Shown: positions 1-8,649, numbered from the stretch's first letter. The stretch: 11,242 nucleotides of DNA from Kiritimatiellia bacterium (GCA_028701555.1 JAQVQN010000033.1:1-11242); one strand, 5' to 3'. Notes: generated by a model not told the origin, from the letters alone. Numbers and translations are program-made.

Positions 1-84
1 CTGATGCGAGAACCGTATGGCGGCCTCGCGCGCCAATCTCAAGGCCTCCTGCGCTTTCTGTGTCCATTTGTTAAGGTCAGTCAT
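1..84 (-). CDS. clpB: ClpB-type disaggregase, N-terminal fragment (runs off left edge)
   Basis: Only the first 28 codons are in the window, starting at the ATG at 84. The visible peptide begins MTDLNKWTQKAQEALRLARE and ends in FSHQ. This matches the start of the Clp N-domain of ClpB chaperones, where a Lys/Glu-Trp/Phe-Thr-x-Lys-Ala helix is followed by a His-Gln at about residue 27-28. ClpB is a cytoplasmic hexameric AAA+ ATPase that works with DnaK to pull apart protein aggregates. A strong ribosome-binding site, GGAGGAG, lies just upstream of the ATG, and a TATAAT box lies further up at 148-153. ClpC and ClpA share the N-domain, but the Trp and the terminal HQ fit ClpB better. The identification rests on 28 residues, so it is probable rather than certain. 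Confidence 0.72.
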   Translation of the reverse strand, partial: MTDLNKWTQKAQEALRLAREAAIRFSHQ

Positions 85-147
85 GGTCGTCTCCTCCGTC
101 CCTGATAATAGCACTGGACGTGCCAGAAATGTTCGGTATCGTAAAGT

Positions 148-179
148 ATTATAGTGTAACAGATTAGCGCCAAAAGCAA
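148..179 (-). promoter_or_regulatory. Candidate promoter of clpB
   Basis: On the minus strand there is a perfect TATAAT at 148-153, about 64 bases upstream of the clpB ATG. The best TTGxxx-like -35 is TTGCTT at 174-179, but the 20-base spacer is too long. The -35 is therefore uncertain, and only the -10 is well supported. No CIRCE-type repeat or recognisable heat-shock sigma element was seen in the gap. Confidence 0.4.
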
Positions 180-243
180 GGTGGCATTTAGAGACAATAA
201 TACGCGTTCTAATCAGAATGTGTCATTATGGCTCACATCGGAC

Positions 244-267
244 GCGATTCAACATCGTTGAAATCGC
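244..267. repeat. Inverted repeat between the divergent clpB and nucleotidyltransferase units
   Basis: GCGATTCAAC (244-253) pairs with GTTGAAATCGC (257-267) around a 3-base loop, with a single unpaired base in the right arm. The core TTCAAC-ATC-GTTGAA is perfect. No T-run follows on either strand, so it is not a standard terminator. It could be a regulator binding site or a relic of a mobile palindrome. It lies about 50 bases upstream of the plus-strand -35 box and about 90 bases upstream of the clpB -10 box. Confidence 0.45.
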
Positions 268-274
268 ACCAGAG

Positions 275-305
275 TTAGGAGTTAAGTTAGAAATTAGGAG
301 TTAAG
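275..305. repeat. Two copies of a 12-base direct repeat
   Basis: TTAGGAGTTAAG occurs at 275-286 and again at 294-305, a period of 19, with a partial TTAAGTTAG between them. The style (short AT-rich phrases reusing TTAG/AACTT elements) resembles the repeats at 5856-5964. I see no coding or regulatory role. Confidence 0.6.
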
Positions 306-320
306 AGTTTCAATTATGCG

Positions 321-349
321 TTGAGAAACACTCTTAGAAGTGGTAATAT
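321..349 (+). promoter_or_regulatory. Sigma70-like promoter of the small-gene/nucleotidyltransferase pair, with overlapping inverted repeat
   Basis: TTGAGA (321-326) and TAATAT (344-349) are separated by exactly 17 bases, close to the housekeeping consensus. Transcription would start at about 356, which is also the first ATG of the downstream gene. The message may therefore be leaderless, or translation may begin at the later ATG at 371. An imperfect inverted repeat, AAGAGTTTC (303-311) against GAAACACTCTT (325-335) with two unpaired bases, overlaps the -35 box. That is where an autoregulating repressor would be expected to bind. The promoter is seen in the sequence; the operator role is inferred. 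Confidence 0.55.
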
Positions 350-355
350 TTAAGC

Positions 356-541
356 ATGAAAGAGAGGGTCATGCGGGTGGGCAGAGTGAGTAAAACCACC
401 CCCTCGAACGATGTTGCTTACTGGCTGAGCAAGTCGGCTCAAGAGCGTTTTGAGGCCATCGAGTTTTTGAGGGATCAGTGGTATGAAACTCCCCCCAGAC
501 TTCAAAGAGTTTTTAGAATTGTTCAACGCGAAGGGCGTTGA
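356..541 (+). CDS. Small protein paired with nucleotidyltransferase, possible antitoxin
   Basis: This gene encodes 61 residues with no signal peptide or membrane segment, so it is probably cytoplasmic. A basic N-terminus (about 1-14) is followed by a conserved-looking block around residues 23-40 (WLSKSAQERFEAIEFLRDQW) and a basic C-terminus containing PPRLQRVFRIVQR. From memory, many bacteria carry 55-70 residue proteins with this same W-x-S-x-x-x-E-R-x-x-x-x-x-x-L-R core and RLQRV tail directly upstream of a nucleotidyltransferase. The pairing itself supports both genes being real. It overlaps the next gene by 59 bases in another frame. The start at 356 has no clear ribosome-binding site and coincides with the predicted transcription start. 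The alternative ATG at 371 (56 residues) has AGAGAGGG just upstream, but very close. An antitoxin or accessory role is inferred from position only. Confidence 0.72.
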   Translation: MKERVMRVGRVSKTTPSNDVAYWLSKSAQERFEAIEFLRDQWYETPPRLQRVFRIVQREGR

Positions 542-926
542 ATACATGATTGTAGGCTCTTATGCGCTCGCCTATTACGGTGCGCCGCGCTATACGGGCG
601 ACATTGATGTTTTCGTTCATCGCACAACGCTCAATGCCAAACGCATTATTGGGGCTTTGAATGAGTTCGGTTTTGCTTTTCCCAATCTTACCGGGGAAGA
701 CTTCTTAAAAGACGACACCGTCGTTCAACTCGGCGTTCCGCCGGTGCGTATCGATATTCTCACGTTTCTTTCCGGACTGGATTGGGATGCTGCGGAGGCC
801 CATAGAGTTTCGGATGAGATCGACGGGATTCCCGTATTTATGATTGGAAGAGATGACTATATTGCCAACAAGAGAGCCAGTGGCCGCGCAAAAGATCTGG
901 CTGATATTGAGGCACTCGGCGCATAG
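483..926 (+). CDS. Nucleotidyltransferase (AbiEii/MNT-like fold), possible toxin component
   Basis: This is a 147-residue protein of the DNA polymerase beta-type nucleotidyltransferase superfamily. The signature hG[GS]...DhD is clear: G25-S26, then D40 and D42 in TGDIDVFV, with a third likely metal-binding acid at D91 in RIDIL. The C-terminus has the IANKRASGRAKDLADIEAL block (about 127-145), typical of the small stand-alone branch near AbiEii and DUF6036-type proteins. Such enzymes transfer a nucleotide to RNA or protein; several members are toxins that modify tRNA. The start is supported by GAGGG at 469-473, nine bases before the ATG, even though this places the first 59 bases inside the preceding gene. 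That arrangement suggests translational coupling. All catalytic acids are present, so it should be active. Substrate and toxicity are unknown. It converges on the transporter gene 41 bases downstream; I see no terminator hairpin in that gap. Confidence 0.85.
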   Translation: MKLPPDFKEFLELFNAKGVEYMIVGSYALAYYGAPRYTGDIDVFVHRTTLNAKRIIGALNEFGFAFPNLTGEDFLKDDTVVQLGVPPVRIDILTFLSGLDWDAAEAHRVSDEIDGIPVFMIGRDDYIANKRASGRAKDLADIEALGA

Positions 927-967
927 AGGCGTGAAAAGCGCAAGAAATGGATGTAGCGAGCGGAGGC

Positions 968-2548
<1,581 letters not shown>

Positions 2549-2640
2549 AGTGTGCGAATGCGGTCTTAGCCCGCAACCCTTGCAAACAAATTGTTTTTTA
2601 TCGATGTTCTTGACCTGTAAGGCACTAAAATAGTCGCATA

Positions 2641-5600
2641 TCACGGTTGCCGCGTCAACGCCTTAGGCGTGCGCTTCAACATGAACGCCAGAAGGTAGGC
2701 GGCGGGCAGCACCAGCAGGTTCAGCAGGGTCGCGCCGACCAGTCCGCCGAACTGTACCGTGGCCAAGGGCGCCAGCAGCTCCCCGCCGGGTTTATCATAG
2801 GCCAGTACAATCGGCAAAAGCCCCAGCACAGTGGTCAGCGAGGTCATGATGATCGGCACCATGCGCTCTAACGAGCCTTGCATAACCGCCTCCCGTGCGC
2901 TCATGCCCGCCGCCTGCAGGTCGCGATAGCGGTTCAGCAGCAGCAGCCCGTTACGGATCACGAAACCGGCCACTGTCACGAAACCAATCAGCGCGGCCAC
3001 GGACAAGACCGGCGCAACGTAGTCGCCGTGGCCGAACAGCGCAAGCGTGTTCGCCGCCAACGGCGCGGGGTTCGCCAGATACACCGCCGCCACACCGCCA
3101 ATCAGGCAGAGCGGCAGGTTCAACAGCACCAGCAGAGCGGCCTTGAAGCTGCGCAAAGAATAATTCAACAGCAGGAGGATCGCCAGCAGCAACCCCAGCC
3201 CCAACCATGTCAGACGGCGCGCTGCTGACTGTTGCGCCTCGTAACTGCCGCCGTAGCTCACCGTGCAGCCCAGCGCATGCACCACCGGCTCAACATGTTT
3301 GCGCAGAGCTTTAACCAGATCGCCGACATTCGAGCCCGGCGCGACATTGCAGGAGATCAGTGCCTTGCGCCGGGCGTTGTCGCGCACAATCAAATTCGAG
3401 GCTTCTTCGCGAAACACGTCGGCCACCTCGTCCAGCCGTACGCGCGCTCCGCCCGGCGTTGACAGCTTGAAGGCGGCCACGTCTGCCAACTGACCGCGCC
3501 CGCGTTCCTCCAGCCGTACGACGATGTCCCAGCGCCGCTGGTTGCGCGCGGCCTGTCCGACGAAAAGGCCGCTGAAAGCCGCCGAGACTTGCTCGCCTGC
3601 CGCGCGCAGGGTCAGGCCAACGCGCGCCAAATCCTCCAGACGGTAGCGGATGCGCAGCGTTTCCACCATGATCTCGCGGTTGGCCCGCGCCTCGGCTACC
3701 TGCGGCAGGTTGTCGAGCACAGCTTTGACCTCCACGGCCGCACGCCTCAAGGTCGCGAGATCGTCGCCATAAATATTTATCGCCAGCTCCGCCTCGGTTC
3801 CCGACAAGACCGAGCTGATGCGGTGCGCGATGGGATAGCCGATCATAGTCGCCACGCCCGGTATGGCACCGATGACCTTATTGATCTCCTGCCGCAGCCG
3901 CGCTGGATCGGAATGCATATCCACGCGCACCAGCATTTCCGAGGCGCTTACCGGCTCGGCGTGCTCGTCGCGTTCGGCGCGCCCCGTGCGCCGCGCCACG
4001 CTCAACACGCCATCGATCTTCTGAATCTCGACCATGGCCTGCCGGGTCACCCTCTCGGTCTCATCCAACGATGTGCCCACCGGTGTGCTGACAAACACGG
4101 TGTAGCAGTCCTCATGAAACGGCGGCAGGAAACTTGTGCCGAATGTCGACGCCAGCCAAAGGGCACCAGCCGTCATAAGCGCCGTCACCGCGCACACCAG
4201 CCAGGCATGCCGCACACAGAAGCAGAGCATCGGACGGTAAACCGCCTTTAAAACCCGCACCGAAACCGCTTCCGTTGTTTTGCCATCCTTCTTGCGGCCA
4301 CTCAGTGGCCGCAGAAAGAACCGCCGCTCGCTGAACATTAGCAGACACAAGGCCGGCGTGACCGTCAGCGCCACCGCCAGCGAGGCCGTGAACACCAGCA
4401 GGTAAGCCCCGCCCAAAGGACGGAAGAACTGCCCCTCGATGCCGTCAAGAAACAGCAGCGGCAGGAATACCAGCACTATAATCAGTGTCGAAAAGGATAC
4501 CGAGTTCAAGATCTCGCCGCAGGCCGCGCTGATGACTGCCGCGCGTGGCTGTTGCTCGGCGGAAGGGCGGCGGCTGTTCTCCAAAAGACGCCGCCAGGCT
4601 GTCTCCACAAAAATGATCGCACTGTCCACAACATCGCCGACAGCCACCGCCAGCCCGCCGAGGGTCATGATATTGACGCCCAGCCCGAACACGGGAAAAA
4701 GCAGCGCGCCTAAAGCCAGCGAAAGCGGCATGGCCAGCAGCGTGATCACAGTGGTGCGTACTCGCAACAGCGTCAACCCCAGCACGAGCACGACAATCAC
4801 CGCGGCATCGCGCACTATCCTGCGCCCGTTTCCGATCGAAATATTGATGAAGTCGGCTTGACGGTACGCCTCGCGATGCAGGCTGACACCTGCTGGCAGG
4901 CTGGCGGCCTCAAAACCGTCCAGTGCCGCGTCGATCCGGCGTGTCAGACCCAGCGTGTTGCCGCCGGGCATCTTCTGCACGGAAAGCACCACTGCGTCGC
5001 GGTCTCCGAAGCCCGCCGAGCCGCGGCGCGGCGCGGCACCCAGCTCGACTTCCGCAATCTGGCCGAGCCGCAGTGCGCCTGCCTGACCCGGCACAACGAC
5101 CCGCCGCAGCTCATCAATGTTCTCGATGCGTGCGCTCTGGCGCAAAGGGATCTCCCGGCCTTGGACATGCGGCAGATAACCCGCGCCTGCCATTGTTCCG
5201 GCGCCGCGCGCGGCCGCGATCACTTCGTCGAGCGTCACACCGTATGCGGCCAGACGCTCCTGCGCGACGTTTATCTGGAACTCCGGCAATTGACCGCCAA
5301 TCACAGTTATCTGGCCGATCCCCGGAACAGACATCAGCAGGTTGCGCAGTTCGAATTCCGCGAGCTGGCGCAGTTCTAGCGGCGACGATGACCCATCCGG
5401 AGAGGTCAAGGCCAACAGCATGATCTCGCCGGTCACGGACACAAGCGGCGTGATCTCCGGCTCGACACCCTCCGGCAAAAACTGGCGCACGGCAGGCAGG
5501 CGTTCCGCCACGCTCCAGCGCGCGCGGAAAAGATCCGTGCCCCACTCGAAATCGACCCAGACGAAAGAGAGCCCGCCGCCGGAGGAGGATCGCACAACCT

Positions 5601-5838
5601 TTACGCCCGGGATGCCGTTCATGGCGGACTCAAGCGGGATGGTGATGAACTGCTCGACCTCTTCCGCTGTCAGGCCGCCTGCTTCGGTCTGCACCACCAC
5701 ACGCGGCACCTTGAGTTCCGGAAAGACATCAACCGGCAACTTGCGCGTCACCAGTGCCGCCGCCGCCAGTGCCGCCAGCGTCAAAGCTAGCGTCAACCAC
5801 GGATTCTTCAAACAAAAATCAACGATTCTTTTTAACAT
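2641..5838 (-). CDS. Heavy-metal-efflux RND pump (CusA/CzcA family)
   Basis: This is a 1065-residue proton-driven inner-membrane pump, the normal length for HME-RND proteins. Helix 1 is at about 13-31. The first periplasmic porter block is typical (LPVDVFPELKVPRVVVQTEAGG; EQFITIPLESAMNGIPGV). Helices 2-6 lie at about 342-500, followed by a second porter block at about 565-870 and helices 8-12 to the C-terminus. Helix 4 reads GGLAVAVGDVVDSAIIFVET (394-413), with D405 and E412 at the usual proton-relay positions. The first Asp of the zinc-type CzcA motif is absent, and the usual Glu-Asn is Glu-Thr. The segment HRISSVLSG (672-680) has no Met at the site where, as I recall, CusA has a copper-binding Met. 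The metal is therefore unassigned. A loop at 923-946 looks longer than usual. GGAG lies 12 bases before the ATG. The adaptor gene is upstream across a repeat-filled gap. Confidence 0.93.
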   Translation of the reverse strand: MLKRIVDFCLKNPWLTLALTLAALAAAALVTRKLPVDVFPELKVPRVVVQTEAGGLTAEEVEQFITIPLESAMNGIPGVKVVRSSSGGGLSFVWVDFEWGTDLFRARWSVAERLPAVRQFLPEGVEPEITPLVSVTGEIMLLALTSPDGSSSPLELRQLAEFELRNLLMSVPGIGQITVIGGQLPEFQINVAQERLAAYGVTLDEVIAAARGAGTMAGAGYLPHVQGREIPLRQSARIENIDELRRVVVPGQAGALRLGQIAEVELGAAPRRGSAGFGDRDAVVLSVQKMPGGNTLGLTRRIDAALDGFEAASLPAGVSLHREAYRQADFINISIGNGRRIVRDAAVIVVLVLGLTLLRVRTTVITLLAMPLSLALGALLFPVFGLGVNIMTLGGLAVAVGDVVDSAIIFVETAWRRLLENSRRPSAEQQPRAAVISAACGEILNSVSFSTLIIVLVFLPLLFLDGIEGQFFRPLGGAYLLVFTASLAVALTVTPALCLLMFSERRFFLRPLSGRKKDGKTTEAVSVRVLKAVYRPMLCFCVRHAWLVCAVTALMTAGALWLASTFGTSFLPPFHEDCYTVFVSTPVGTSLDETERVTRQAMVEIQKIDGVLSVARRTGRAERDEHAEPVSASEMLVRVDMHSDPARLRQEINKVIGAIPGVATMIGYPIAHRISSVLSGTEAELAINIYGDDLATLRRAAVEVKAVLDNLPQVAEARANREIMVETLRIRYRLEDLARVGLTLRAAGEQVSAAFSGLFVGQAARNQRRWDIVVRLEERGRGQLADVAAFKLSTPGGARVRLDEVADVFREEASNLIVRDNARRKALISCNVAPGSNVGDLVKALRKHVEPVVHALGCTVSYGGSYEAQQSAARRLTWLGLGLLLAILLLLNYSLRSFKAALLVLLNLPLCLIGGVAAVYLANPAPLAANTLALFGHGDYVAPVLSVAALIGFVTVAGFVIRNGLLLLNRYRDLQAAGMSAREAVMQGSLERMVPIIMTSLTTVLGLLPIVLAYDKPGGELLAPLATVQFGGLVGATLLNLLVLPAAYLLAFMLKRTPKALTRQP

Positions 5839-5855
5839 AGACTCTGCTCCAATAT

Positions 5856-5964
5856 GACTGGCGACTCACGACTGGCGACTAGCGAAAACTTTCGCGCTCT
5901 CGCACTTCAGCACTTTATCACTTTAGAACTTTAGAACTTCAGCACTTTAGAACTTTAGAACTTC
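5856..5964. repeat. Cluster of short tandem direct repeats between the adaptor and pump genes
   Basis: Three elements are packed into the 128-base gap. GACTGGCGACT occurs at 5856-5866 and 5870-5880 (period 14). GCGAAA (5882-5887) and TTTCGC (5890-5895) form a small inverted repeat. A 22-base unit occurs identically at 5919-5940 and 5943-5964 (period 24); it is itself built from CACTTTAG and AACTTTAG sub-units, with degenerate copies from about 5903. The cluster reaches to within two bases of the adaptor stop codon at 5967-5969. There is no spacer pattern of a CRISPR array and no open frame of interest. Being inside an operon, it would be transcribed between the two reading frames. Confidence 0.8.
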
Positions 5965-5966
5965 TC

Positions 5967-7304
5967 TCAATGCTCTCCCTCATGGAACTGGCCGTCGGCA
6001 TGGAAGTGGCCGACGGCGCGCTGGAGCGCTCCTTGCGCGGGCAAAGCCAGCTTCAGCTCTTGTGCGCCATCCAGAACCACAGTCGATCCAGACTCGACAC
6101 CCGCTACCTCCACCCAGTCGCCGTCGCTCGTTCCCAGTTCCACCGTACGCGCAAAAAAACGTTCGGGGTCTTGTTCATCGCGCACGAACACGATGCTGCG
6201 CAGGCCGTCCGCCACCACACAAGCCAGAGGCAGCGCTACGCTTTCTGGCACACTCTCTGTTGTCACCACGCTTAAGACCCCCGCGCTGCCGGGCAGGGCC
6301 CATGGCACCGGCGCGGGCAAAGCGAGATAAACCGGCTGCGTACGCGCCGTGTCGTCTGCCGCCAAGCCCAGCTCGATCTTGCCATACGCCGCATCCGCCT
6401 GAAGTCGGCCCAAAGGTTCCACAAAACCCTGCTGCCCCGTGCGCACAGGTGTCATTTCGGACAGTACGCCGTCCGCCCGGAACCAGAGTCCGTCCTCCCG
6501 CGCCACACGCGCGATTTCAGCGCCTGCCGCAACCCACGCGCCGTTCTCGACCGCCAAAGTCTCAATAAAACCCGCCTCGCGGGCTTCGAAAACGAGCAGG
6601 CCGTCCGATTCGCGGCAAAACGACAACACCGTCTGCAGTGCCTCAACAGCGTTCTGCCGCGCGCTTTCCGCTCGCTCTTCTTCGGCTTCGCGCGTGGCTA
6701 GCTGCTGTTCCAGATCGGCGTTGCGCGCGCCTGTGTCATGCAGCCGCGCCAACCGCTGACGCAACGCTTCGGTCTCGGCCTGGACCAGCGCCAGCGCTGC
6801 CTCGGCCTCACGCGCCAAGCCTCTCTTCGCCTCCCATTCTGGTGAACGCAACGTGAACAGCGGGTCACCGACGCTCACCTTTTGCGGCGGACGCGCGCAC
6901 AGTTCGACCGATCCGCTGATTGCCGCGCCATATATGCGCCGCGCGCCCGGCATCCATTCAAAACGGCCGGGAAAGCGCACCGTGCCTGTGACGCGTCGTT
7001 GCGCGGCCGTCGCGAAAGTGACGCCCAGCAGGCGCTGCGCGTTCGCGGGCACCTCTATCGCTGTGCCTTCGCATGCATGCTCTTCCGCGCAAGCCTCCCC
7101 GTCATGTTCATGACCGTGATCCTGGTCTTGTCCGCAAGCCGCCTCCGCATGTTTATGGTCGGCCCCGCACGGCGCGGCTTGCGCCGCTTCAATCTCGTGA
7201 TCACAATTGGCGTGATCATGATCGCGCGTGTGGCTGTCGTTACCGCAGCCGCCGCCCAATAGCAAAGCCAGCGCCAATATGCCTATCAATTCATATCGTT
7301 TCAT
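5967..7304 (-). CDS. Periplasmic adaptor (CusB/CzcB-type membrane fusion protein) with His/Cys-rich N-terminus
   Basis: This 445-residue protein bridges the inner-membrane RND pump and the outer-membrane factor. Residues 1-19 form a signal peptide ending GGGC, with Cys20 as probable lipid site; the -3 residue is Gly instead of the usual Leu/Val/Ile, so lipidation is likely but not certain. Residues 21-80 hold ten His and five Cys among acidic residues, a likely metal-binding region. A beta-barrel/lipoyl-type segment (about 81-155) leads to a coiled-coil hairpin (about 156-232, rich in Ala, Glu and Arg). A second lipoyl/barrel half follows, with GFIETLAVENGAWV at 245-258. The tail (431-445) carries four more His. 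AAGGAG lies within the end of the preceding gene, whose stop is one base from this ATG, so the two are translationally linked. Metal identity is unknown. Confidence 0.92.
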   Translation of the reverse strand: MKRYELIGILALALLLGGGCGNDSHTRDHDHANCDHEIEAAQAAPCGADHKHAEAACGQDQDHGHEHDGEACAEEHACEGTAIEVPANAQRLLGVTFATAAQRRVTGTVRFPGRFEWMPGARRIYGAAISGSVELCARPPQKVSVGDPLFTLRSPEWEAKRGLAREAEAALALVQAETEALRQRLARLHDTGARNADLEQQLATREAEEERAESARQNAVEALQTVLSFCRESDGLLVFEAREAGFIETLAVENGAWVAAGAEIARVAREDGLWFRADGVLSEMTPVRTGQQGFVEPLGRLQADAAYGKIELGLAADDTARTQPVYLALPAPVPWALPGSAGVLSVVTTESVPESVALPLACVVADGLRSIVFVRDEQDPERFFARTVELGTSDGDWVEVAGVESGSTVVLDGAQELKLALPAQGALQRAVGHFHADGQFHEGEH

Positions 7305-7305
7305 A

Positions 7306-8649
7306 TCAATACTCCTTCGTATGTCTCTCCGGATCTAAGGGAGGGACAAGTGTCTTATAGAGACTCACACGCGCCTCACCGCTAACTCGCCGCGCCTCGA
7401 TCAGTGCCTCCTGTGCCATGTAGACCTGCTCGTCCGCCGCAAGCGCCGCCGTCACATCCGCCTCACCCTGCCGGAACAGCAGTTCCGTGCGCTCGGCTGC
7501 CGCCAAAGCGGCTGGCAGTTGCTGTTCCCGGATGCCGCGTTCTTTCGCCTCGGCTATCTGCAATAGCCGCCGCGCATCATGCCATTCCGCCACTAGGCTG
7601 CGCCATTCGTTCAACGCCGCGAGACGCGCGGCATCGCGGCCGCCCTCGGCCGTGGCTATGCCTTTACGGTTGCGGTTCCACAGCGGCAGCGACAAGCCCA
7701 GCGAGACCCCCAACCTTCCGCCGCCCTCCTCGTGCCCAAATTTGGGGCCGAGGGAGATGTCGGGATATTGCTTGCGGATTTCCGCCAGCAACTCGGCTTC
7801 GCCCGCCGCTAAACGCGCGAGCTTTTCCTGCACGCGCGGATGGCGTACGAGCTCGAGTTCGGATTCGGGCAGCATGCCGGACGCCGAATTTTGAGCGTCC
7901 GTCTCAGTAGGCATCGCCGTGTCATCGCGCACAGGATCCGCCGCCAGATCTATCGGAGTGGAAGGGTGCAGGCCGAGCAGACGCCGGAGCGCCTGTTGCC
8001 GCGTCACGGTCTCCGCGCCGCAGCAGGCGCACGCCAGATCAAGCTTGATAAGTTCCTGCGCGAGGCGGTCGCCTTCAGACGCGGGCAGTTCGCCGGCCGC
8101 GATCAAGGCGCTAACCTGCGGCTCGCGGTCCAGCAGTCGCGCCTTGTAGTCGTTCTGCGCGGCCGCGCAACGCCGGTCAGTCAGACAGGCGTTCCACAGG
8201 CGCTCTACCTCCGCAAGAAGCTCGCGCTCGGCCACGATCACGGACAGCGCGTCGGCGCGCGAGTATGCCTGCGCTACCTGCCTTTCGAGCCCGGGCACGC
8301 CGGTCAGCGGCAGCGTGAAAGTCAGTCCTGCCCCGCCAAGCCAAGGATGCGGCCCGCCGCGTAAAATGCGCAGCGCGTCGATATCCAACGCCGGGTCATC
8401 CCACCAGCCTGCGGCTCGGGCGAAACGCCGCGAGGCGAGCAGGCGCAGCCGCAAGGCGTTGATCTCGGGATTAAGGATCAAGGCGCACTGACGCGCCTCT
8501 GCCAGGGTCATGGGCACGTTCGCGGCAGAAGTGTCAGCCCAATCTGACCGCTCTTGCGCCCAATCGAGCTGCGCCGCCTGATAACTTCGGCAGCCGGTCA
8601 GCATCAATGCCGGTATAAGGCACATGAAAACATGAGAAAACAAAGACAT
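7306..8649 (-). CDS. Outer-membrane efflux lipoprotein (TolC superfamily, CzcC/CusC-type)
   Basis: This 447-residue protein forms the outer-membrane channel of the efflux complex. The signal peptide ends LMLTGC, a good lipobox with Cys20 as lipid-modified residue. Two outer-membrane-efflux repeats are recognisable at about 48-226 and 263-434, each mostly long amphipathic helix. The second contains GVSLGLSLPLWNRNRKGIA (about 314-332), a hallmark of CzcC-like proteins. An unusual Cys cluster, CACC at 207-210, lies near the end of the first repeat, with C155 and C161 nearby; these are not typical of the family. GAGGAG sits seven bases before the ATG. The adaptor starts one base after the stop codon, and the Cys/His-rich small gene lies 102 bases upstream; that gap shows a TTGACC but no convincing -10 box. 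It should trimerise and dock onto the adaptor. Confidence 0.92.
   Translation of the reverse strand: MSLFSHVFMCLIPALMLTGCRSYQAAQLDWAQERSDWADTSAANVPMTLAEARQCALILNPEINALRLRLLASRRFARAAGWWDDPALDIDALRILRGGPHPWLGGAGLTFTLPLTGVPGLERQVAQAYSRADALSVIVAERELLAEVERLWNACLTDRRCAAAQNDYKARLLDREPQVSALIAAGELPASEGDRLAQELIKLDLACACCGAETVTRQQALRRLLGLHPSTPIDLAADPVRDDTAMPTETDAQNSASGMLPESELELVRHPRVQEKLARLAAGEAELLAEIRKQYPDISLGPKFGHEEGGGRLGVSLGLSLPLWNRNRKGIATAEGGRDAARLAALNEWRSLVAEWHDARRLLQIAEAKERGIREQQLPAALAAAERTELLFRQGEADVTAALAADEQVYMAQEALIEARRVSGEARVSLYKTLVPPLDPERHTKEY

Noticed and set aside
85..350. Heat-shock CIRCE element upstream of clpB
   Set aside because: The TTAGCACTC-N9-GAGTGCTAA pattern is absent. The inverted repeat at 244-267 has a different sequence and spacing.
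927..967. Bidirectional terminator between the convergent nucleotidyltransferase and transporter genes
   Set aside because: The 41-base gap has no stable stem with a T-run on either strand.
2658..2670. Palindrome ACGCC-TTA-GGCGT at the end of the RND gene as a terminator
   Set aside because: The stem is only 5 bp, lies within the coding region and has no T-run.
3589..4251. 220-codon plus-strand open frame opposite the RND pump
   Set aside because: It is fully contained antisense to the pump, with no ribosome-binding site or recognisable motif. Long shadows are expected in GC-rich DNA.
5903..5964. Repeats between the adaptor and pump as a CRISPR array
   Set aside because: Repeat copies are nearly contiguous (period 24 with a 22-base unit), with no unique spacers and no cas genes.
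7404..7910. 168-codon plus-strand open frame opposite the outer-membrane factor
   Set aside because: It is Pro/Arg/Ala-rich with no domain, and lies antisense to a conserved TolC-family gene.
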